Source: Adineta ricciae (lineage: Eukaryota; Rotifera; Eurotatoria; Adinetida; Adinetidae). Taken from it: a DNA stretch of 64,000 nucleotides. The translations under genes were made by a program, and so were the position numbers. The notes below the pieces were generated by a model. That model made no database searches and was not told where the DNA came from. It worked only from the letters and a program-made list of their open reading frames with translations. Location of the stretch: the NCBI GenBank assembly GCA_905250025.1, contig CAJNOJ010000006.1, positions 62,001 to 126,000 of the forward strand, in the 5' to 3' direction. Below, piece after piece: positions 45,358 through 55,670 of this stretch; positions within the stretch are counted from its first letter, which is position 1, and each line of letters starts with the position of its first letter.

Positions 45358-45617
45358 AAAAATATGCTTCCATTAATAAAGTCCCTACTTTCATACTATA
45401 AAAAACGCAATCGATCATTCTGTGCTACTACAGCTATTGATTTCTAAACAAGACAACCTACTTCTTATATATAAGTCTATCGTGACAAATGAGAGCATGC
45501 TTACCTGTAAGGCACACACTGTCAGTACGTATCATCAGATGATGAATACGTCTCGACATTGTACAATTATGCTTAGTGAAAGTGCCATTTTGTAACTTTG
45601 TTTATTGTAGATCAGAA

Positions 45618-46889
45618 ATGGTTGATACTAGCAATTCGCTACGAATGTACACACCCGAACAAACGAGTCGTTTGCAAGGTCTAAAGAGTCGTCGCCGAAG
45701 TATTTCCATAAGTTTACATGAAACAACTACACCTGCACTCAAATCAATCTCGTCATTAGACCATGCAGACTGTCCCGATACCAATACTTTATTGACTCCA
45801 CATGAAAACTCAGATTTATTATCTGCCTATGACAAACTAACAACATGGAAACGAACCGTCGAAAAGCATCTAAACCGCATTTATTTACATAAACTCAAAG
45901 AAATCGATAACTTGGTAGCAAATGGTCAGACCCAAGTCGACGTTACCTTCGGCACTATTCCATCGTTCGAACAATTGGCCAAAGTGACGTCGCGACAGCA
46001 AATCGCTGATCATACATATGATAACATAGAATTCAATCATGATCTATCTCAATCATTTGATTTATTTAGTAATAATATTTTACTCTGTACATCAGACCAT
46101 GAAGTACTGGTCTATGATGATATTAAATCCAAAATGATCTTATACAACGAACGATCTTTTCTAAATTCATTCGACTGGGATACAGATGAATATGGCGATC
46201 CATGTGATTTAAGCTATTCGGATTATCTTGATGTTTACTGTATCATAACTAATCGTGGTCTATTTACATGGTCAACTGAAGATTCATCTGTTCCATTACA
46301 TATTGACTCGATTAAACCCATAGCAGCAAATCGTCTATGGACTATGGCATCGACAGATAATCGTGCCGATGTATTTGTTCTATTTAAATTAGGTAGTTAT
46401 ATCGAAAGATGGAATTCTATCATCGGTACGAAGTCCTGGCAGCCGATTCATCGTTGGTCAAATCATGATCTATTCGAACGTAATGATCAGCGTATCAGAA
46501 GCATACGAATGACATCGACTTATGTGGCATGGACTGTTGAATCGACGAAAACATCCGAATGGCGTGTTGATCTTCTTGATTACCACCTACAAGTTATACG
46601 TCACGGTGTGAATATTGATCATCTAGATAAATATTCCTCGTGTTTACTATCAAATTTTGGACCGGAACACTTTCTTATTACTGACAGCAATTGTCATTTA
46701 TTATTCTTACTTGATTCGCAAGGTCGAACGACATTAAAAACAGATTCCATATTAGCTAAACGTATTCGAAACTCCGTTTTAATGAACAACAACAATCAAC
46801 AGTGGCTTGTTGTACGATTAGAACGACCGAATCAATTGTATTTCATTGCATTAACAGACCGAAAAGAAACTCTAGACAAAATTATTTAG
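45618..46889 (+). CDS. Unrecognised protein, beta-propeller-like (423 aa)
   Basis: Single-exon frame from ATG 45618 (MVDTSNSLRM), 7 nt after a TTTATTGTAG acceptor. An N-terminal Ser/Arg-rich part (SRRRSISISLHETT) precedes a helical piece (LTTWKRTVEKHLNRIYLHKL). The rest is made of short beta-strand-like units ending in Trp or Asp (LLCTSDHEVLVYDD; IITNRGLFTWSTED; FLITDSNCHLLFLLDSQG), as in WD/NHL-type propellers. I do not recognise the family. No membrane segment. Confidence 0.58.
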   Translation: MVDTSNSLRMYTPEQTSRLQGLKSRRRSISISLHETTTPALKSISSLDHADCPDTNTLLTPHENSDLLSAYDKLTTWKRTVEKHLNRIYLHKLKEIDNLVANGQTQVDVTFGTIPSFEQLAKVTSRQQIADHTYDNIEFNHDLSQSFDLFSNNILLCTSDHEVLVYDDIKSKMILYNERSFLNSFDWDTDEYGDPCDLSYSDYLDVYCIITNRGLFTWSTEDSSVPLHIDSIKPIAANRLWTMASTDNRADVFVLFKLGSYIERWNSIIGTKSWQPIHRWSNHDLFERNDQRIRSIRMTSTYVAWTVESTKTSEWRVDLLDYHLQVIRHGVNIDHLDKYSSCLLSNFGPEHFLITDSNCHLLFLLDSQGRTTLKTDSILAKRIRNSVLMNNNNQQWLVVRLERPNQLYFIALTDRKETLDKII

Positions 46890-47366
46890 ACTTACCATTG
46901 TGATATAATACATATACATATATCAACCCAAAATTTTATCAAGCAGTTTTTCCTTTATGGCCTTTTTTTATTTAATTATTTTTATCCCTATATGTTGTTA
47001 TGTGATTTTGATTCAGTTAGAGAAAACAAGCTAGAAGAGTAACCTAGATAAGAGGAATACTAGGTGTGTCCTTTTGGCATAAGATACGATTTGATCTCTT
47101 GATATTTACTTCCATGCAAAAACATTCAAGCAACATTTAAATCTGACAGAGAAAAGTGTTAATCTTTTGTGAAATTCTATCGAATTTGTTTTTGCTTGAT
47201 AAACTTTATACAGGATCTATTGGACAGGTGCAGATGACAACATATAAAAATCGGATGAATTTTATTGATGCTTTCAGAATACAAAACGTAAATTTGAGAA
47301 CAAGTTTAGTAAGTTGAAAGTGGTTGGTAGGATTTTTTTGTTGAGGTTTGTATTGCAGAGTTGAAA
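46890..47366. other. Intergenic region
   Basis: AT-rich with no ORF of note. A GTATTGCAG acceptor-like site lies just before the next ATG. Confidence 0.4.
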
Positions 47367-47998
47367 ATGCGTTGGTACTGTTGGATTATCTTTTGTGTTA
47401 TTGCCTGTTGGTCAGCATGGGCACTTCCAGCTGCTGATGATGTCAGCGAGAAGAATTTAATGACAATCGACAACGAAATGGCAGAGAATATTGTTGCTGA
47501 AAACGGACTTACAAATAACGATGATGATGATGATGATGATGATGACGATGATGATGAAGATGTCTTGGCTATTACCGATCGTCATCTCCGAAAACGTAAA
47601 CCACAAAAAGGAAAAGGAAAAGATGATAAAGACGACGATGATTCTTCGGACAGTGATAAAAAAGAAGGAAAGAAATTAAAAAAGAAAAAATGCATCTGCT
47701 TCCGACGAAAACCATCCCGAAACCATCATAAGAGACGCCCGCATTGGTCAGGTATTGAATTAGTTCGACATTCATAAGCAGTGAAACATGATAAACCTTT
47801 CTCCTTCATTTAGGAAAACCACAACGCCGTCCTCCAGCAAAAGATGAACAAAAGAAACGACCAGCTGGACCATCTTCATCGGAAAATGGTCAAGGTAAGC
47901 CAGATGACAACGGATGTAAGACAGCAACTAACAATTGTATTTCATCGATTAAAAATATCCTACTGAATTTTATAGCCAAACCAAAACCACGCCCGTAA
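47367..47998 (+). CDS. Secreted poly-Asp / Lys-Arg-rich protein
   Basis: Three exons: 47367-47751, 47814-47894 and 47976-47998. The first ATG gives a signal peptide (MRWYCWIIFCVIACWSAWAL) with likely cleavage near LPAADD. An acidic run of 12 Asp, interrupted only by codon changes, lies at 47520-47555. Then comes a mixed Lys/Asp stretch (DKDDDDSSDSDKKEGKKLKK), a KKKKCICFRRK piece with two Cys, and a basic Pro-rich tail ending AKPKPRP. Dibasic sites are abundant. Not recognised. The charge pattern would suit binding of Ca2+, mineral or polyanions outside the cell; that is inference. AATAAA is at 48096-48101. Confidence 0.65.
47520..47561 (+). repeat. GAT trinucleotide repeat inside the coding region
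   Basis: Eight GAT, one GAC, three GAT, GAA, GAT: 14 codons of Asp/Glu. Repeat length may vary between alleles. Confidence 0.9.
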
Positions 47999-48380
47999 AT
48001 ATCCAATGGAACCTGAATTGAACACAGTTTTCCTCTACATGGACGTTCCATACGCTCTTTTTCCTCTAACTTAGAATATCAATTAGATTTGACTTAATAA
48101 ATAAAATATCCAACCCATCTATCGAAATTTAAATATCTTCATTTGCTTGTTTGTTTCTTTCACATTTGTACTATGATTACATGACTATATTTTGATGATT
48201 TCAAAAAGATGAACAACAAATCTGTTTAAGAAAAAAGCAAAACTGACATCAACACTGCTGTACACAACGAAAAGATCTATTTCATATAGAAGGGAAACTA
48301 CTTTACAATCTAAGTTTCGATAATTCATAAAACTACTTTCAATACTGAGTTCAATTGGAATAAACACACACATAAGAAAA
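47999..48380. other. Convergent 3' intergenic region
   Basis: It holds the 3' UTR of the secreted acidic protein (AATAAA 48096-48101) and that of the facing gene. Nothing else seen. Confidence 0.4.
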
Positions 48381-48893
48381 TTAATCTTTGATTCGAATTA
48401 ACTGTTTATCAAGGATTAATGGTAACATCAAAATGGTAGGTATCATATAACGTTTAACTTTTCGAATATTGTCTTTCAAATCATCGATTTTCCACTTGAT
48501 CAAATCGATATCCTGATCATTTCCGTCGTGTGTGACAATTAATTCATCGATACGAGACTGTAATTGATCGATCTCTTGACGGTGTTGATTAAATTTCTCG
48601 TAGATATGTCGATTGAATTCCTGACACTTGTCTTCCGACAATCGATCGATTGTTGTATAACTATCCACACGCCATTGCAACATTTGCTGTCGAAAATTCG
48701 TGATAATGCTTTCGATATCGAGTGTTTTCAATTGTGAGTTAATTTCTTCGACTTCAACTTTCAATGGATTCAATTGGGAATCGATCGAATTCATATGTTG
48801 CCATAGATGTTCGAGACAAAACTCTTTCTTACAACATTTACATACGGCTCGTGATGAACGGATACATCGGTCTGCAAAACACATTTGAGACAT
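48381..48893 (-). CDS. B-box-like zinc finger and coiled-coil protein (170 aa)
   Basis: Single exon. The N terminus has Cys/His spacing (MCFADRCIRS.. CKCCKKEFCLEHLWQHM) of a small zinc-binding B-box-like finger. A long coiled coil follows (VEVEEINSQLKTLDIESIIT through IDDLKDNIRKVKRYM), then a short hydrophobic C-terminal piece (IPTILMLPLIL) that may be a tail anchor. It resembles truncated TRIM-like proteins without RING. Function unknown. Confidence 0.6.
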   Translation of the reverse strand: MSQMCFADRCIRSSRAVCKCCKKEFCLEHLWQHMNSIDSQLNPLKVEVEEINSQLKTLDIESIITNFRQQMLQWRVDSYTTIDRLSEDKCQEFNRHIYEKFNQHRQEIDQLQSRIDELIVTHDGNDQDIDLIKWKIDDLKDNIRKVKRYMIPTILMLPLILDKQLIRIKD

Positions 48894-49308
48894 CGTTGAA
48901 CTGACACGTTCGATGAAAGTCTTCGTTTGATGTTGGAGAAAGAACGCGACTCACCGGTGAATTTATTTACATGTTTTGCCCTAATCATTTGTCATCGAAA
49001 TAAATGATGTCGATGTCAATATTTAGTTTTGAATAGGTGGCATTCGATGAAGAATAATGAGAGAAACAGGTCAAAGGAAAGACAACTTATTTATTCATAA
49101 CTTTTGACATAGCAATCTCGTAGCACGCGAACGACGTTCAAACGGAATTTCTCTACGTAAAGCAATTCGATTTTGTAAATTTGAAATCGATTCACATCGG
49201 ATCAAGAATGTGTTGTTTGATCATTCACAATTAAAACTATGTTTATTTTTTTCAAAAATAGAACGTTATATGCTTTTCCTTTATTTCAAAAGCAATTAAC
49301 AAAAATAT
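48894..49308. other. Intergenic region
   Basis: AT-rich, no recognisable gene. It probably contains the promoter of the B-box-like gene. Confidence 0.35.
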
Positions 49309-51216
49309 TTAACAATGAACAAACAATTTTCTTTGTTGCCTTTCATAATAATCCTGATCAAATAAACTAAGCACGGAACTTTGAGTATCGAGATCGATTT
49401 CTTCCAAATACCACTGCTGTTTCTTACTCAAAATCATCTTCCAACGATTATGATACAATAACATGCAATTGATGAATAATCGTTCATCATGCGTCATCAA
49501 ACGTTCGGATACACTTTCCGCAGGTATCCACGTTCGACAAAGTGCTTCTTGTTTACCCGTACGTATGTAGGGTAAATCGTCATCAATGAAACCACATTGA
49601 CGTGAACTATCACCAATAACAAATTGCCGGCCGAATTGATTCTTGTAAGTTGTTGTCAAGTAGTCCAATGAGGATTTTTCGAACAATTGGACAAAACACA
49701 TTCCTTTCGCTTTAAGAAATATATCTAACGAGAGAAATTTCAGTTCGAAATCTTGACTTGCAGGATTGGGTAAACGTTTCGCCATGTAGACTGTGCCATG
49801 AATTGAATTCCAAAAATAATTCTCTCGTGCTTGTTCGCTGATGATACTGTAAGAATGTGCTTGCGAGGAATTCGATGGAAATCGGTGAATGTAATATGAT
49901 GGTAAAAGTAAATATTGATGATAACGACTGTGAATATCGTTTAGATTAATATATATTCTATTCGTTTTCAAGCATTTGATGTATGGAAAAATATACGAAT
50001 CAAGTTGAACAAAGCCACCGGATTCATCGACGATCGAGAGATCTAACTAGAATAGAAGAGATGTTACGTACGGATGGATATTAAAAAGTGGAAGAAATAT
50101 ACGCGTTTTTCAAAAAATAATCGTCGTTGGGCGATATTGGTCGAAGATACACATAATGAATCCAGTTCATTATTTGATTGTCGACTTTGTCTAGAGGAAA
50201 TTAAGAATTAGCGTGTATGAATGGTATACCAACAGAAAGTTTCTATAGATCGATACAGAACGCGTATAGAAATAGATTTTCGATTCAACGGGCAGTCTCA
50301 ATTCAACGGAATTCAATAGATGCGTGTAGTTTATTGTTACCACGGATAGGTATTTCTTCTCTAATATTCTGCTGTTTCATGTCTTCATCGATTATCAGTA
50401 TGTCAAGCCAGAGTTCCAAATATTCTTTCGTCTAGGGGAAGAAGAAATGTTTCTAGAATTCTATATGGTAAACATGTTTTTTCGTGTGTCATCGTATCAA
50501 ACGAAAACCCATATCGACATACTTTTCGATCTGATTGATAACTAGTTTTTCTTCGATTGTCCATCTTGATTTGACTTCTTGTCTCATTGTTTCGAGAATT
50601 TGTTCCCATTTTTCAGTATTGATATAATTTGTTTGAAAAAACGACGTTGAACAATCCAAAATACCGAGAAGACAATCAAGCAATGCCACACTTAACAATC
50701 GATTCGACCATTCAGGATGATTTTCAGGTATGATATCAATGCTTGCCGATAAAGAATTGATCACTCGATCGTAATAAACGGTTTCAATCGACGTCATTTC
50801 CAGTATAGGTAAATTTTTTACCATGTCCAATATTGGGCTTATGCGATTTGATTGATGCTGATCAAGAACATTCAACGCATAAGAAAATCGAATATATGGC
50901 ACGTAATAATTGTTCGACAAACTAAAAAAACTAGTTAGATGAAGATGCAACTTGGATTGAAATTCTGAACGAACCGAAAAAGTATTGGAATACGATATCT
51001 ATAAAATGTCAGAAGACCATAATGTTTTCGATGTGATGGTAAATCAATTGGACGTAACAGCGACGGTTGAGTCTGAGAAATACTTGGAGCTCTATTCAAT
51101 AAAATATCATTTAATTCATCGTCTAGATTTCCGTCAGCCATTGTTTCCGATGGGGGAAACTGCCCTTGACACTCAATGAAATCAAAAGGATCATCAATCA
51201 GATTACATAGATCCAT
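49309..51216 (-). CDS. Unrecognised multi-exon protein
   Basis: Minus-strand exons read MDLCNLIDDPFDFIECQGQF (start 51216), LPSHRKHYGLLTFYR, a helical exon (about 50915-50510) with SNNYYVPYIRFSYALNVLDQ and ILGILD-like stretches, then a large last exon (about 49985-49309) ending RQQRKLFVHC. The acidic N-terminal part resembles an activation or interaction region. The last exon is mixed alpha/beta, with no membrane segment. I do not recognise it. Exon joins at 50030-50480 are uncertain, and two genes cannot be excluded. Confidence 0.45.
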
Positions 51217-51494
51217 TTGTGATGATGATTATGATGACCTTCGACTAGTCGATAGTTCACTAATAAATCTTCTCAAATGAGAATTCGATGTAAGCTGACC
51301 GATATATAGACGAAAAGAGAAAAAGAAGACAAATGCACATGGTTCATGAAGAATGAAAAGAGAAAAAACCATGTTCGATAGGAATTCAAAAGAACAGACA
51401 ATCCACTGTTCACACATCAATCGGTACGAATTTTATTTGTTTAAATCTCATATAAAAACAGAGAATAGTTTACAAAACCCCAAGCTTTGTTTCT

Positions 51495-52043
51495 TTATTG
51501 TTCCTTTGCTTTGAAATAGTCGCCTAGAATACAAACGAAAATGTTCGATCGGTTTTGCTAATTTAATATGTTACCTAGTTTTTCCATTGCTTCGATTGCT
51601 ATCGCTGGATTCATCCGGTCATTAAACGTGCCAAATAGGATGTAAATATTCGTTTTCACAACAATCAATCCTCGATTATTCTATGAAATATTACATGATA
51701 AGTTCAATACGTCGTACGGAAACTTCTACTCACATCTTTAGCATAAATCGATTCGTTATCAGTTCGAATACAACTATAATAGACTTCATTGAAATAAAGA
51801 CCTTTCTTGCGTAAAAGTGTTGGTTGATTAAATGCATTGACCAATGTATCCACATCAGCTTGTTCGAGCTAGAGAGAAACAAAAAGTGATTGCAACATTC
51901 TCATTGAAGTCAACGACTCGTCACACTTTATAACCAACAGATGTTGTTTTTATTTGACTAGTATCACGGATAAGTAAGCCGCATTTTTCAATATGACCTG
52001 AATCAATCAAAGCTGTGTGTAGTAATACTTGAAGTTGATTCAT
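51495..52043 (-). CDS. PFN4: Profilin-4
   Basis: Profilin-4 is a divergent testis/cilia-associated profilin that binds lipids and interacts poorly with actin. Four small exons join to MNQLQVLLHTALIDSGHIEK, TTSVGYK, LVNAFNQPTLLRKKGLYFNE, YYSCIRTDNESIYAKD, RGLIVVKTNIYILFGTFNDR and EAMEKLGDYFKAKEQ. These match PFN4 (GLYFKG..YRCVRAD..SLYAK; VVVKT; EATESLGDYL). The length of about 130 residues is the family norm. The start ATG (52043) is preceded by a possible upstream exon. Introns are about 50-70 nt. Confidence 0.82.
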
Positions 52044-52592
52044 GCTAATGATCGCTTTGTTGACTTACAATCGTTTCTACTTTCTTTCTTTTACTTTCAG
52101 CCATACCTATGGAAGTTGCGCTGACTTCGCCCTCCGTATTTTTTCTTCTTATTTTTCCGTTCGATACACATCTTTCAGGCATCAAGGACAAAGGCTAGGC
52201 GTAGATCAACTCTTTTTCATCAAATCCTCCGTTTCGAAACTATGCTGCTTATTGAGGAGAAGAAATTATTTTCTCTACACATAGAATATAGGTGACAGTA
52301 TACAATCTATGCACACAAATCATGAATGACGATATACATAAATGTTGAAAAACCACAAGAAAAGAAGTGTTAAGCTAACACGAAAATGTGTTGCTGAACG
52401 AGAAACAAACTGAAAATTTGCTTGCGATAGTAAAATGTTCAATATATAATTTCGAATACAAATCAGACAGGTCAAACGAGAAAGAGAAACCACAAGCTAA
52501 AAGTAATGAATAAAATTACCAATAATGAAGACGCCACACAAGACAAGTAAATTAGTCCTAGTTTCTATTCATCGTCTCGAACAATCATGCAT

Positions 52593-53297
52593 CTATTTGC
52601 TCGTTTTCTGCGCACGACCACCTGTACGTTTTCGGCCAGTTGTACTCTTTTTCGTGCTACCAGTCGTTCGTTTTATGTATGCTTTTCCTTCCTTTAAAGC
52701 AAACAACGTGAAGAGATAACGAGGAGAAAAGAGGATTTACTTTAGCAGTATTTGCCATTGTGCCGAGTCTTTTCAATGCTGGCTTTCGTCCGCCTGTTGA
52801 TTTAGTTACTTCTTGAAGCGCTTCTTTGGCTTTAATAGCGGCCTGTCGTCGTTTAGTTTCTGTACGTGTATCTCCGAATGATTGCGTGCCAAGAATGGCT
52901 TTCGCTTCCTTGAAAATCAATTCTCGGTATAATCAATAACAGATTTTCTCAATGAATCCGACATACCTTTGCTGTAGCTTTCATTGTGGTTGCTTTGGAT
53001 AGTTTTGGTTTGGATTTTGTTTTCTTTGCAGCGCTGGAGGACACAGCTGTCGATGGAGGTGATGATATTTCATCATCAGAACTTGTATCTGAATTATCAC
53101 GTGCATTTAACATTGCATTGACTTGTTTTAGTTTATCTTCACCCCACGATTGTTTCAAAAATGCTTGACCAGCCTGTAGAACGGTGTTTCAAAGCTACAG
53201 AATGTTAACAAACAATTCATCTTACCGCAGCAGTAGCAGCCATAGTGTTAGATTTTTTCAACATCGCTTTCGTGGTTTTACTTTTCTTGGGACTCAT
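52593..53297 (-). CDS. Lys/Ser/Thr/Ala-rich basic protein, unrecognised
   Basis: Four exons: MSPKKSKTTKAMLKKSNTMA..., GQAFLKQSWGEDKLKQVNAM with an acidic Ser stretch (DNSDTSSDDEISSP), EAKAILGTQSFGDTRTETKR with ALQEVTKSTGGRKPALKRLG, and KEGKAYIKRTTGSTKKSTTG ending RTGGRAQKTSK. All introns fall after a Lys or Ala codon in the same phase, so exons look like shuffled modules. The composition suggests a nucleic-acid- or microtubule-binding protein; this is inference. Confidence 0.5.
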
Positions 53298-54348
53298 CGG
53301 TTTACTCTAATGATGTTTATGTGTGCGCACGTATAGGTGGAAAATAGTTAAGCGAAGAATGAGAAAAAGAAATAAAATTTGATAAAAACGAGTAAGTATA
53401 TCTGAAATAGTTTTAACGAACACTTAATATTGATGAACAACTTTCTTTGCTGAATATACACTTAGGATAATACTCAGGGGAAGTTCACAAAAAGATCACA
53501 ATATATATATATATACATGACTATTGAAAAGATGTTATTACACATATCCAAGCGCTGTATGTGCAATACTTCGCCATAGTCAATGCAGGCAAGTGTGTGT
53601 GCGCTTATGTGTATGTGGGCATTGATAAAGTCAATATAGAAAAAAGAAAGAAAGAAAAAAAACGTCAAAGTGGTAGCCATCGTCAAAATTCTTTTCGACT
53701 TGGCCCTCTATATTGCTGTTATATGAAAATAGTTAATTGTGTATTGATTGCAGAAGAATCGAAATACTAATTATACTAGACATTTTCGTCGAACAAATAT
53801 CGAGCGTTGTTGTTGGTCGATGATTTGTAAGGAACCTACGAATAGACGAAAAAGTTACGCTTAGTTTTCCTATATTATTCCTTAAAATCCGTATCGTTAT
53901 GGTGGGAATACCATGCAGAAATTTAGCAATAGTTCAGAGTGAATGATGAACTCAGCAGGAGTCGATAATATGTATATTAGATAAGTTTAACAATCTGTTT
54001 ACTCGAAGAGAGAGAGGAAAGTAAATAGCAAAATATCGAGCAGATCTTAATCCAGATCAAATATTGTGTTTGATAAGAACGCTCTTAAAAATATACAAAA
54101 GCGCTGTAGTCATGCAAATTGCTAATGCGTATTCTATACTTTATTCGATTGAGGACAACAGGGATCTTAAATTATGTAACAGCAGCTCGTGGCAAGTAAG
54201 AGAACAGAGAAAAAAGTCAAGTACATTAAAACTACGTGCAATGTATCACATAAAAATGTGCACTGTCACTATCGTCATCCGTAGAACACATTAAACGTAA
54301 TATTCTCCTTTCATATCTACATATTTCGTTTGAAATTGTTTAGATAAG
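53298..54348. other. Long divergent intergenic region
   Basis: 1.05 kb, AT-rich, with a short (AT)n run at 53501-53514. The small ORFs at 53561-53770 and 54064-54294 show no family or splice support. A TTGTTTAG acceptor lies just before the GST start. Confidence 0.4.
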
Positions 54349-55161
54349 ATGAGTGACACCGAAAATAAAGCTATTACTTCAAACAGTCCATCGATAGTTG
54401 TCTATTGGCTGGCTGATAGTCGAGCTGATCGGATACTGTTGTTGCTTGAAGAATTAGAATTACCGTACGTGATCCAAAAATTCGAACGGGGTCCGGATAA
54501 ACTGGCACCAGCAGAATTAAAAAAGATCCATCCATTAGGAAAGAGTCCAGTAATCAAAGATGGCGACAAAGTTGTAGCCGAATCAGGTTTTATTATTGAT
54601 TATTTAATTAGTAAATATGGAAAAGAAAAACATCTAAAACCAACAAATGAAGAAGATTTATTTCAATATAATTATGTATGTTTTCTTCGTACTTGAAGTA
54701 TATAAAGAAACAAACCGTTTGCTTTTCTAGTTCTTACACTATATCGAAGGCAGTCTGATGCCTATTCTAGTTATGAAATATATTTTCCTAAATTTACAAA
54801 AACAAGCTCCATGGTTGGTGAAGCCTGTGGTGAATGGCATTTGCAATAAAATCGATCAGTTATATTTAGGACCAAATATTCGAGCACATCTGGATTTTCT
54901 CGAAGGAGAACTCAAACAACGCAAATGGCTCGCCGGTGAACAATTTTCCGGTGCTGATATTCAGGTATTTTTTCTGATTTCTGTTTATGCATAGATTTAG
55001 TTTTTGTTCAGGCAAGTTTTACATTGGAAATGTTATTGAAACGATCGAATGCAAATGAAGAAAATGTGCCTAATTTAAGCCGATACGTTGCAGCAATGCG
55101 TGAACGACCTGCATACAAACGTGCAATGGAGAAAGTGGGCAAAAGCTGCATTGCTGAATGA
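54349..55161 (+). CDS. Glutathione S-transferase, fungal/bacterial GTT1-like
   Basis: GSTs conjugate glutathione to electrophiles. Three exons: 54349-54675, 54731-54964 and 55012-55161 (about 236 residues). The N-terminal thioredoxin fold reads VVYWLADSRADRILLLLEEL, then HPLGKSPVIKDGD and ESGFIIDYLISKYG, the Glu-Ser glutathione-binding pair. The C-terminal helical part has FLHYIEGSLMP, WLAGEQFSGADIQ and the closing MRERPAYKRAMEK. The closest pattern I recall is yeast GTT1 and bacterial relatives, not the standard animal classes. Introns show it has settled in a eukaryotic genome. The ATG follows a TTGTTTAG acceptor by 5 nt. Confidence 0.85.
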
Positions 55162-55670
55162 AGCAGGAAAACTTGCGTGAAACAAGATTTATCTGACAAT
55201 ACAAACGTACCTGATTATCCTTTCTTTTTTCTTTTTTCTAAAGAACAAAAATCTACCGAGTTGAAATCAGTACATCAAATTCAAGACGGAACTACTGTTT
55301 TCTTTAACTTAATACGGTTGCTTCAGAAACAAGATTAGGCATTAGAGATGGTAAAACACGTACCTGGTCGAAACCAAGTTCAGCCTTTTTAGACGACACA
55401 CTATTTACCATAGAAGAATATCGAGAAAATGTTTTGTCCGATCAATAGTGACATCTATATATCTTTTTTTATAATATTGCAAACGTGCGTACGCTATTGC
55501 CCTTTATAACCTTCCTTTTCAACTACGCTCGCTCCTTTCTATTCGTTCTCTTCCAATCATATATGTTTTTTTTTTGTAAAAAAACATCAAAATCTATGTC
55601 AAAAATAATTAAAGTCTAGGCTAATTCTAATCTTCGTTAATTCATTTGTGTGTGCATCAATTCAAATAAA
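55162..55670. other. Intergenic region GST to KDM7
   Basis: AT-rich with T-runs. No ORF of note; a promoter is expected here. Confidence 0.4.
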
